Part shown: in pieces, positions 29,753-36,457 of the stretch
Layout: each line of letters begins with the position of its first letter
Position numbering within the stretch: position 1 is the stretch's first letter
NCBI RefSeq assembly: GCF_012911025.1
Contig: NZ_WUEI01000043.1
Location: forward strand, 1-36,457
Origin: Azoarcus sp. TTM-91
GTDB lineage: Bacteria; Pseudomonadota; Gammaproteobacteria; Burkholderiales; Rhodocyclaceae
DNA: 36,457 nucleotides
Direction: 5' to 3'
Made by a program: the position numbers and the translations under genes
Notes under the pieces: model-generated
Database searches by the model: none
The model's input: the letters and a program-made list of their open reading frames with translations, nothing else
What the model was told of the DNA's origin: nothing

Positions 29753-31029
29753 GATTGCGCGGAGGTCGGGAGTAGAGATTCGGTCACGTGAGTGCTCTGG
29801 CCTGGAGAGAAGGGGGGCGTCGCGGCTCCGCCTTTCCTCATGAACGCGATGAAATCTGCCAATCCCTGTGCATGGCTGTATTGACGACTGACCTCGCTCC
29901 GAGCGCATTCACGCAGATGAATGAAGCTAGCGGGCGACTCAATTGCCTCCAATGCCCGTGCCGCAATCTCCTCTGGCCTAAAGAAATCAACCATCACCCC
30001 GTTCTCCCCTTCCCGAATGACCTCCTCCACCGGTGCTGTACGTGAGGAGATCAGGAGGCAGCCGCTGGCCATGGCTTCGAGCATCGACCAGGACAGCACA
30101 AAGGGGTAGGTCAGGTAGAGGTGGGCGGCGGAAACCTGCAGCACTTTCCGATAGCGGTCATAGGGGAGCTTGCCGAGGAAGTGGGTGCGGGCCGGGTCCA
30201 GCCGGACTTCCCTGAGCATCTTCTCGCGCCAGTTCGGCGCGTCCTTGGGGCGCCGGCCGTAGCTCACGTCGTCGCCGCCGACGATCAGGGCATGGCAGCC
30301 GCGGTGGTGGCGCTGGATGAGCTCGAGCGCCCGCATGAATTGATGGAAGCCGCGGTAGGGTTCGAGGTTGCGGGCGACGTAGGTGATGACCGGATCGCCG
30401 GCCCGCAGGGTCAGGCCGTTGTCCAGGGTGAAGGTCGCGGCCGGGTCCGGCGCCAGGCCTTCGGTGTCGATGCCTTCGTGGATGATGGAAATCTTGTCGC
30501 GATAGGCCGCGGGGTGGCGGCTGTGCTGCCAGCGGGTGGGCGTGACGCCGGCGTCGCAGTTCTCCAGGTTCAGCGTATGCAGGGCGTTCCAGGTACGGAT
30601 GCGGGCGCGGTCGTCGAAGCTCACGGGAAACTCAGGATCGAATGCCCAGTCGGCGCCCTGGCTGTCGTAGAACCATTCGCAGAAGTGGATGAGGCGTGCG
30701 TCTGGATAGACATCCTTGAGGTAGAGCGTTTCGCCCCAGCCGGGGTGGGCCAGCACGACGTCCGGGCGGTAGCCCTGGGCCTTGAGTTTCAACAGGACGC
30801 GCGCTACGGCCTGACCATGGAGAACCGCCTGTTCCATCTGCCTCAGGTAGTGGTGTTGATCCTGGCTGGGCGCGCGGTGCAGCCGATAGCGCAAGCACTG
30901 GACACCAGGGAGGCCGGGCGCAGTGTCGCGGCCAATGCCGAGCACTTGCCAGCCGGGCGTCTGGGCCCAGCTCGTGGCGAGATGACGGAACTGGCCGGGG
31001 AAGTTCTGGTGGATGACGAGGATTCGCAT
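29749..31029 (-). CDS. GT4-family glycosyltransferase
   Basis: A 426-residue glycosyltransferase of GT-B fold. The N-terminus MRILVIHQNFPGQFRHLA is the hallmark of a glycosyltransferase-4 subgroup, and the C-terminal half has the donor-site pattern (GGDDVSYG, then YLTYPFVLSWSMLEAMASGCLLISSRTAPVEEVI with the E-x7-E-like segment). It transfers a sugar from a nucleotide donor in the cytoplasm. ATG 31029 is preferred because AGGGA is spaced correctly; GTG 31032 is one codon earlier. It heads the unit with the unknown protein and RTX1. Whether it modifies the RTX protein or belongs to polysaccharide synthesis cannot be told. Confidence 0.9.
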   Translation of the reverse strand: MRILVIHQNFPGQFRHLATSWAQTPGWQVLGIGRDTAPGLPGVQCLRYRLHRAPSQDQHHYLRQMEQAVLHGQAVARVLLKLKAQGYRPDVVLAHPGWGETLYLKDVYPDARLIHFCEWFYDSQGADWAFDPEFPVSFDDRARIRTWNALHTLNLENCDAGVTPTRWQHSRHPAAYRDKISIIHEGIDTEGLAPDPAATFTLDNGLTLRAGDPVITYVARNLEPYRGFHQFMRALELIQRHHRGCHALIVGGDDVSYGRRPKDAPNWREKMLREVRLDPARTHFLGKLPYDRYRKVLQVSAAHLYLTYPFVLSWSMLEAMASGCLLISSRTAPVEEVIREGENGVMVDFFRPEEIAARALEAIESPASFIHLRECARSEVSRQYSHAQGLADFIAFMRKGGAATPPFSPGQSTHVTESLLPTSAQS

Positions 31030-31193
31030 CACCGTTCCCTGAAGTGCTCATCCAGCATCTGCGAAGCTGGAGTCGAATTGCCGGGAGGATGGCTGGAGAA
31101 GTGGCCGCATGCGCTCTTCATGTCTATTAGCGATTCCGCCGACTGCATCGGACGTATTGCAGGAGAAAGCATCGAGGTCTCAACGAACGATGA

Positions 31194-31227
31194 AAAGGGC
31201 CGGCACCCTCGGAGGTGCCGGCCCTTT
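31194..31227 (-). terminator. Intrinsic terminator of RTX protein 2 gene
   Basis: The same perfect 14-bp stem with 6-base loop as at 25537-25570, 5 bases after the RTX2 stop. The similarity to the RTX1 copy continues for a few dozen bases beyond the hairpin (GAGAAAGCATCG upstream on the plus strand), marking the edge of the duplicated block. The roughly 160 bases between it and the glycosyltransferase start hold no gene and should contain the promoter of that unit, which I could not identify. Confidence 0.85.
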
Positions 31228-31232
31228 GTCCA

Positions 31233-34124
31233 TTACTGCCAGTTGGCGGCGATGACCGACGACAGGGCGTCCTGGTAGCCCTGTGGCAAGGTGGTCTGGC
31301 CGGAGCTGGGCGGCGCGAAGGCGGCCATCGCCGATACCAGGGCGTTCACCTGGCTGTCGAGCAAGGTCAGTCCATCAGCGGTCTTGAGCTGTTCGACGTG
31401 GTAGGCGTTACTCACATACCAATTGCTGACGGTGACCTTGTCCGTGGTGCCGATGATGCTGATGTCCAGATTGTTGCCGTTGCGCTGGAACCAGAGCTGG
31501 TCGGCGGCGATGTCGGCACCGAAGGCGAGGACGTCGGTGTTGCCGGTTGTGGTGTCGTAGTCGTAGAGGATGTCCTGGCCGCCGGTGCGGGCGAAGAGGT
31601 AGGTGTCGTTGCCTGTGCCACCTGCTAGATAGTCATTGCCGTCTCCGCCATCGAGGGTGTCGTTGCCATTGCCCCCATTGAGGGAGTCGTTGCCGGCCTG
31701 GCCGTAGAGGGCATCGTCGCCGTCGTTGCCGCTGAGGGTGTCGTTGCCGTCGCCGGCGAAGACGGTTTCGGCGCCGCCGCCGAAGCCGAGGGCGTCTGCG
31801 TTGGCGGAGAGGGTGATGGGGTAGCGGGCGAAGAGCTGGGCGGGGGTCAGGGTGAGGTCGTCGAACTGGAAGGAGCCGACCTGGTAGTACGCGCTGGTGT
31901 AGTAGTTGAGCAGGGAGACCTGGTCGCCGTTGCCGTACTCGATGATGAGGCTGGTGCCTTCGGTGCGCAGCGCGGTGAGTCCGTCGGCGTTGATGCCTTC
32001 GAAGCGGACGACGTCGGTGGCGACGTTGTAGAGATCGTAGGCGTTGATGACGTCGATGCCGGAGCCTGCGCGCAGGAGGTAGGTGTCATTGCCACGGCCA
32101 CCGTTGAGGGTGTCGTTGCCGGTGCCGCCGTCGAGGGTGTCGTTGCCGGCCTCGCCGTTGAGGAGGTCGTTGCCGTCTCCGCCGAACAGGGCATCGTTGC
32201 CGTCACCGCCATTGAGGACGTCATTGCCGGCGCCACCATCGAGGGTGTCGTTGCCATTGCCCCCATTGAGGGAGTCGTTGCCGGCCTGGCCGTAGAGGGC
32301 ATCGTCACCGTCGTTGCCGCTGAGGGTGTCGTTGCCGTCGCCGGCGATGATGACATTAGCGCCGCTGTCGCCGCTGATCTGGTCATTGGCTGTGGAGCCA
32401 ATTAGAAGCTCCTTGCCTGCCGCTGCCAGGTAGAGATCGAACAAGGAGCCTTGTAGGGAACCCTCGGCCTGCAATGCCAGAAGAATGGCGTTGGCGGTTT
32501 CGCTGCCGCTTGATTCGAGAGCCCTGTTGAATTCACTCAGATTGGTGAGGCCGAGGATATGGTCGTTCTCATACTGTTCCCGCAGTGTTGCCACCAGCGC
32601 GGTGACATCCCACCCAAGGCTGCCGTCGTTGATCTTGATCTCCAGCAGATTGATCAGCGGTGCGAAATGGCTCTGCAGCATGAGCTGGCCATAAACATAG
32701 TCAGCCAGGGACGCATAAGCTTCCATGAGCTCCGCGGCGGCATTCGGGCCGGGATTGGGCGTGCCGGCGTTCGTACCGCTGCCCTGGGTGAAGGTTTCCC
32801 CGAGAAAGGTTTCCAGCACATAGAGCTTGCGGCCATCGGCCAGGTAGGCGCCACGGCTGCTTGCGCTGTATTGGTCTGAGCCGGTCCAGGCGAAGAGGAT
32901 TTGATCCAGCAAAGCATGGCGGGCAACGACATCGGTTTCCTGCGCGAACTGTTCGACCAGCACCTGCAATTGCCCAGATTCATCCCGCGCCATGGCCTGG
33001 CGCAGGTCGTGGACGTTGCCGAAGGCGACGACATCGGGGAGGGCTGCGATCTCGTCGCTGATGGCGACGAGGTGGGTGTCCAGGGTATTGGCCAGATCGC
33101 TCTGGAACCAGACGTCGGTGACGGTGGCGGTGGTGCCATCCGCGCGGGTGAAGCTGCCGGTCTGCAGATGTTGATTGCCGTTGGCGTCGGTGGTGGCGGT
33201 ATTGGTGTAGTTCAGCGCGATGCGGGCGACGCCGGCCTCTTCGAGGGGGAGGAGTTCGCCCTCGTCGGTAATGCCGTCACCGTCGGCATCCTTCCAGACG
33301 CGCAGGCTGGCATAGGCGGCATCGTTGGCGTCGATGACGCCGTCCAGGTTGGAATCGAGCTCGCGCAATGCGGCAAAGCCGTTGGCGGCTTTATTGCCAT
33401 TGGCGAGCGTGGTGTTGTTGCCGAAGAGCTCGGAACCGCCATCGATGGAGCCATTGCCGTTGCGGTCGAGAACCAGCAATCCATCGTCCTTGCCGACCCA
33501 GCCGGACTGCTCGGCGAAGCCGTTGCCGTCATGGTCGAAGAAGACGCCGTTGGTCAGCGAGGTGGTTTCGACGCCGTCGCCGTCGAGGTCGAGGATCAGG
33601 GGGGAGGTGGTGGTTTGGGCTTGGTTGAAGCTGTAGGTGATTTGATCACGAATTATGCGTTCTCCCGACTGGCCCTGGATGTCTTTATAAGAAAGGTCGA
33701 GTGGAATATCTAGAAGCTTCTCGATTGGCTCGCTGATTGATGCAGAAATTGCCGAGCGCTCTTTGTAGATGTAGGCTGCAGCTGAAAGTACAACAGCAAG
33801 GGCTCTGAGTTGTGGAATATTCGATAAGGCCGCTAGATTTGCCAAGTTGGACGCAGCGCCTAGGATGGCTTCGCCCAGAGCACCAAAGTCTCCCTTTGAT
33901 GCTGCATCGGCCGCCAATAAGGAATTAGCCTGCAGGCTGGTTAGATTCGCTGCAACGCTTGTAGGGACCGCTCCTAGCTGACTTGAGATTGCGCCGACAA
34001 GCTGAAGCAAATTGCCGGCAGTATTGATGTCAACTCCCATTTGGTTTGCTAGCGACTTTCCTGCGCTCCAGGCGTCTCCCCCATTTGCAGCATACTCACC
34101 CACGGTAATTATCAGATTTCCCAT
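31233..34124 (-). CDS. RTX protein 2: FrpC-like, with self-processing module and Ca-binding repeats
   Basis: A 963-residue paralogue of RTX1. Order: a unique Ala/Ser/Leu-rich helical N-terminal region (1-165) with a hydrophobic stretch near residues 104-120, the FrpC-like self-processing module (from Pro175 to about 350, preceded by Ser174 instead of Asp), a middle helical region, about fifteen GGxGxDxxx units in two blocks separated by a non-repetitive segment ([17 protein letters not shown]), and a C-terminal region almost identical to that of RTX1. The C-terminus is expected to carry the type I secretion signal. The start ATG 34124 is three bases after the preceding stop with only a weak GAG upstream. 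Function (toxin, adhesin or interbacterial effector) cannot be decided from sequence. Confidence 0.9.
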   Translation of the reverse strand: MGNLIITVGEYAANGGDAWSAGKSLANQMGVDINTAGNLLQLVGAISSQLGAVPTSVAANLTSLQANSLLAADAASKGDFGALGEAILGAASNLANLAALSNIPQLRALAVVLSAAAYIYKERSAISASISEPIEKLLDIPLDLSYKDIQGQSGERIIRDQITYSFNQAQTTTSPLILDLDGDGVETTSLTNGVFFDHDGNGFAEQSGWVGKDDGLLVLDRNGNGSIDGGSELFGNNTTLANGNKAANGFAALRELDSNLDGVIDANDAAYASLRVWKDADGDGITDEGELLPLEEAGVARIALNYTNTATTDANGNQHLQTGSFTRADGTTATVTDVWFQSDLANTLDTHLVAISDEIAALPDVVAFGNVHDLRQAMARDESGQLQVLVEQFAQETDVVARHALLDQILFAWTGSDQYSASSRGAYLADGRKLYVLETFLGETFTQGSGTNAGTPNPGPNAAAELMEAYASLADYVYGQLMLQSHFAPLINLLEIKINDGSLGWDVTALVATLREQYENDHILGLTNLSEFNRALESSGSETANAILLALQAEGSLQGSLFDLYLAAAGKELLIGSTANDQISGDSGANVIIAGDGNDTLSGNDGDDALYGQAGNDSLNGGNGNDTLDGGAGNDVLNGGDGNDALFGGDGNDLLNGEAGNDTLDGGTGNDTLNGGRGNDTYLLRAGSGIDVINAYDLYNVATDVVRFEGINADGLTALRTEGTSLIIEYGNGDQVSLLNYYTSAYYQVGSFQFDDLTLTPAQLFARYPITLSANADALGFGGGAETVFAGDGNDTLSGNDGDDALYGQAGNDSLNGGNGNDTLDGGDGNDYLAGGTGNDTYLFARTGGQDILYDYDTTTGNTDVLAFGADIAADQLWFQRNGNNLDISIIGTTDKVTVSNWYVSNAYHVEQLKTADGLTLLDSQVNALVSAMAAFAPPSSGQTTLPQGYQDALSSVIAANWQ
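32983..33554 (-). repeat. Self-processing-module block shared with RTX1 (copy in RTX2)
   Basis: This is the partner of 27707-28278: about 572 identical bases. A second shared block covers the 3' ends (roughly 31178-31610 here and 25521-25953 in RTX1) and shows only scattered substitutions, including silent ones. Confidence 0.9.
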
Positions 34125-34127
34125 TTT

Positions 34128-34439
34128 TTATCTCACTGGAAAAAAGGAGAAGAAGAAAAAAAATCCTGCTACTGCTGTGAGTAGGAAGTAGAGTAAATGC
34201 CCCGATATTCTTGAAAGTTGATCAAGTAGTACTTGGTTGTTTTTTCTTTCAGCTATCGTCTTAGTTAAGGCGAAGAGCGATGAGCCGGTGAGGGCTGCGC
34301 CGGTAATGAGGCGACGCAATGTGTCTGTGAAAGATGCAGGGGTGTTTGATTCTGAAAGCCAGTCGATATTGAAACGTATCGCAGCTATAAAAATTAAGGT
34401 GATCGTTGTAATTAGAGTGTTGATAATGAATTTTTTCAT
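34128..34439 (-). pseudogene. Small membrane protein, C-terminal part (frame-broken from 34261-34848)
   Basis: From ATG 34439 this frame encodes about 103 residues with three hydrophobic segments (FIINTLITTITLIFIAAIRF, ITGAALTGSSLFALT and LLYFLLTAVAGFFFFFSFF). The same frame is open upstream to 34619, but without a better start. It overlaps the gene at 34261-34848 in another frame by about 180 bases, too long for two ordinary genes. At the A7 tract on the minus strand (34465-34471) loss of one A would fuse the two frames. I infer one interrupted gene; a separate protein beginning MKKF is the alternative. The DNA is AT-rich compared with the rest. It ends three bases before RTX2. Confidence 0.6.
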
Positions 34440-34848
34440 GGCGGATTTTGGATGAAGGGGCTTCTTTTTTTCTCGAAGGGAAACTAGGGAGGCTCTGAGT
34501 GCTAGGCCGAATGAGTTTTGCTGGATTTTCCGCCTCATTTTCTCCCTGATCAAAATTTTCATCAAATAGTTTTTTGGGAACGAAGATAAATCCCAGAAAG
34601 CCTGGTAGATTGGATCCAAGACCTACCGAAAACCGCTCTAGGTCACTTAGCTCTTTATCTGAGCTTTCCCAAATAGCGTATTGCTCAGCTATTCCGAGTC
34701 CGGCAGCCACGGCCCCATAGCTTGTCGTTGCTGTTGTGCCTATTTCAAGGCCAGAGAGCTTGTCGATAGTGGCAGACCAGAGGAGGTCTATTGCCGCAAA
34801 AAGGTTGCTCATTGCGCCAAGGCTGTCAGCGTTCTCGCTAGTGCTCAT
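34261..34848 (-). pseudogene. Small protein upstream of RTX2, N-terminal part; frameshifted near its middle
   Basis: The 195-residue frame starts at ATG 34848 with GAGG just upstream. Residues 1-125 look like a real protein (Gly/Ala-rich with GAVAAGLGIAEQYAIW and LPGFLGFIFVPKKLFDENF). After the A7 tract (34465-34471) the sequence becomes rich in His, Tyr and Cys, as expected for a wrong frame, while the other frame encodes clear membrane helices. A one-base loss would give a protein of about 239 residues ending at 34128. Family not recognised. Position directly before RTX2 suggests an accessory or protective function, as an inference only. Confidence 0.6.
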
Positions 34849-34865
34849 GTTTTCCTCGATGGTCT

Positions 34866-35132
34866 TTATTTGCTTTTTCTTGGGTTAACCAAGAATTTAA
34901 AAATTAGGAAAATTGCAATAATGAATGCGGCGGTCAAGAGATAGCCAAATCTCATCGGTGTCGCGAGCCACAAGGCTAAAGCGGCTAGGGTGGCAAGAAG
35001 TATGGACAGTAAGGTTGCTCCAATTAAGTCGCCGCGTCGTATTCCTTTCTCGTTGTCGCTGGTCAAGTCCTCTTGCTGTGTCTCTTCGTTAGGATGTGGT
35101 TTATTAACTATTTCGCTCTGATCGCTTTTCAT
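34866..35132 (-). CDS. Small two-helix membrane protein, unknown function
   Basis: An 88-residue protein not recognised. A hydrophilic acidic N-terminus (about 36 residues, many Glu, Asp, Asn and Gln) is followed by two transmembrane helices (LIGATLLSILLATLAALALWL and YLLTAAFIIAIFLIFKFLV) and a short basic tail, suggesting an inner-membrane hairpin. The gene lies 32 bases after the hlyD-like stop and 17 bases before the next start, so it belongs to the same operon as the RTX2 gene. The Shine-Dalgarno sequence is weak (GGA eight bases upstream). DNA is AT-richer than the flanking secretion and catabolic genes. Confidence 0.7.
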   Translation of the reverse strand: MKSDQSEIVNKPHPNEETQQEDLTSDNEKGIRRGDLIGATLLSILLATLAALALWLATPMRFGYLLTAAFIIAIFLIFKFLVNPRKSK

Positions 35133-35164
35133 TTATCTGTCCAAGTAAAAAAGCAAAATTTGCA

Positions 35165-36457
35165 TCACCGCTCGCCCAGACTCTCATCGACGGTCTGCAG
35201 GACGGGGCTGAGGAAATACTCAATCACGCGCCGGTGCCCGGTCTTGATCTCGGCGGTGACCGCCATGCCGGCGGCCAGATTCACCGTGCGCTCGTCCACC
35301 TGCAAGGTGGCGCGCTCCAGCTTCAGCCTCACCGGGAACACCAGGCCGCGCTGCTCGTCGGCCACCGCGTCGTTGGAGATGAAGCTCACTTCGGCGGGGA
35401 GGGTGCCGTAGCGGGTGAAGGGGAAGGTTTCGACCTTGATCTCGGCGCGCTGGGCTTGCTTGACGAAGCCGACGTCCTTGTTCTCCAGCACGGCTTCGAC
35501 TTCGGCGGCGTAGTCGTGGGGGACGATGACCATCAGTTGCTGGGCGGGGGTGACGACGCCGCCTTCGGTGTGGATGGCCAGCTGCTGGACGGTGCCGGCC
35601 ACCGGGGTGGTGAGGCGCATCAGGCGGGATTTGTTTTCGGTCTTGGCGACTTCGGCTTGCAGGCTGGCGGCTTGTTGTTCGGCTTCGGTGCGCTCGGCGC
35701 TGATGCCGCGCAGGAATTCGGCTTGCCAGGCGGCCCGGTTGGCGCGGCCCTGGGCGATGGTCTGGTCGAGTTCGAGGAGTTTGGCGCGCTGGTAGGCGAG
35801 GTCGCGTTCGATCTCGATGCGGGCTTGTTCCTGTTCGAGGTAGCCGTGCTGGGAGACGAAGGCGCGGTCGACGAGGTTCTTGTAGTCGGCTTCGCGGCGG
35901 CGGGCGATGGGCAGGGTGGCGTCCAGTTTGGCGACGAGTTCGCGGGTGGCGGCGTGTTCGGCCTGGGCGCGGGCGATTTCGCCGTCGAAGGCCTGGACGC
36001 GGGTGCGGTATTCGGCGAACTGGCGGGCGAGGAGTTAGGTTTCGGCGAGGTGGCGGCTGGCGGGGACGTCGTCCAGGGCGGGGAGCGTGGGCAGGCGGTT
36101 GCCGGCATGCGGGCCTTCGAGGCTGTCGAGCAGGCTCACGGCGCGGGCGGCCTTGAGCCGGGCGGTGGCCCAGGCTTCGCGGGCCTGGGCGTCTTCGGCG
36201 CCGGCGGCGGTGGCGTCGAGTTCGACGAGGAGGTCGCCGGCCTGCACGGTCTGGCCGTCGGCGACGTGGATGCGGCGCACGGCGGCGGTTTCGATGGGTT
36301 GGATGATCTGGGCGCGGGTGCTGGGGATGATCTTGCCGGTGGCGGTGGCCACGGTGTCGATGTGGCCGAAGATGGACCACAGCAGCAGCACGGCGAAGGC
36401 GGTGACGAGGATGCCGATGAGCACACGCGGCAGCGGGCTGGGCGGGGTGTCCTGCAG
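35165..36457 (-). pseudogene. HlyD-family type I secretion adaptor, interrupted by an in-frame TAA; 5' end beyond window
   Basis: One continuous frame encodes a HlyD-type periplasmic adaptor that links the inner-membrane ABC exporter to an outer-membrane channel. Visible from the window edge: TPPSPLPR before the transmembrane helix (LIGILVTAFAVLLLWSIFG), the biotinyl-lipoyl half (TGKIIPSTRAQIIQPIE and HVADGQTVQAGDLLVELDA), the long coiled coil, the second lipoyl half (LTTPVAGTVQQLAIHTEGGVV) and the C-terminal beta domain ending ESLGER. A TAA at 36035-36037 stops translation after 140 visible codons; the next 289 codons continue in frame. It may be a pseudogene or a sequence error. The cognate ABC exporter is not in the window and would lie upstream, beyond 36457. 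Confidence 0.9.

Overview
The window is very GC-rich (roughly 70 percent by eye) and densely packed, with many stop/start overlaps. The gene content (LysR regulator, FecI/FecR/TonB-receptor cassette, FrpC-like RTX proteins with a HlyD adaptor) fits a betaproteobacterium, perhaps a Rhodocyclales-type organism. That placement is an inference from style and content, not a database result. No tRNA, rRNA, CRISPR array, phage gene or insertion sequence was seen.

Region 1 (1-13724) starts with a gene-free stretch holding a 9-bp tandem repeat, then a LysR regulator on the minus strand facing a long run of plus-strand genes. These encode an SDR oxidoreductase, an ATZ/TRZ-type amidohydrolase, a TonB-dependent receptor, a private ExbB-ExbD-TonB energy module, a DUF1445 protein, a PhyH-type Fe(II)/2-oxoglutarate dioxygenase, a second SDR, a dihydropyrimidinase/dihydroorotase-type cyclic amidohydrolase, a LOG-type phosphoribohydrolase and a DUF3830 protein. 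Region 3 (18856-25422) looks like the other half of the same pathway: an ABC importer (ATPase plus two permeases, no binding protein), a third SDR, a cystathionine-lyase-like PLP enzyme and an aldehyde dehydrogenase. All three SDRs share an unusual substitution of Gly for the catalytic Ser. Together these genes look like an uncharacterised uptake and breakdown route for a nitrogen-containing, probably cyclic, compound. The substrate cannot be read from the sequence.

Region 2 (13730-18639, minus strand) sits between the two halves: a ParD/ParE toxin-antitoxin pair and an iron-uptake cassette (FecI-type sigma factor, FecR-type anti-sigma factor, STN-domain siderophore receptor) headed by a recognisable Fur box.

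Region 4 (25537-36457, minus strand) is a type I secretion/RTX locus: a HlyD-family adaptor cut by the window edge, small membrane proteins, RTX protein 2, a GT4 glycosyltransferase, an unknown anchored protein and RTX protein 1. The two RTX proteins share near-identical FrpC-like self-processing modules, C-termini and terminators but have unrelated N-termini. Three genes of this locus appear interrupted: RTX1 at a C8 tract, a small membrane gene at an A7 tract, and hlyD by an in-frame TAA. The locus is therefore decaying, phase-variable, or affected by sequence errors.
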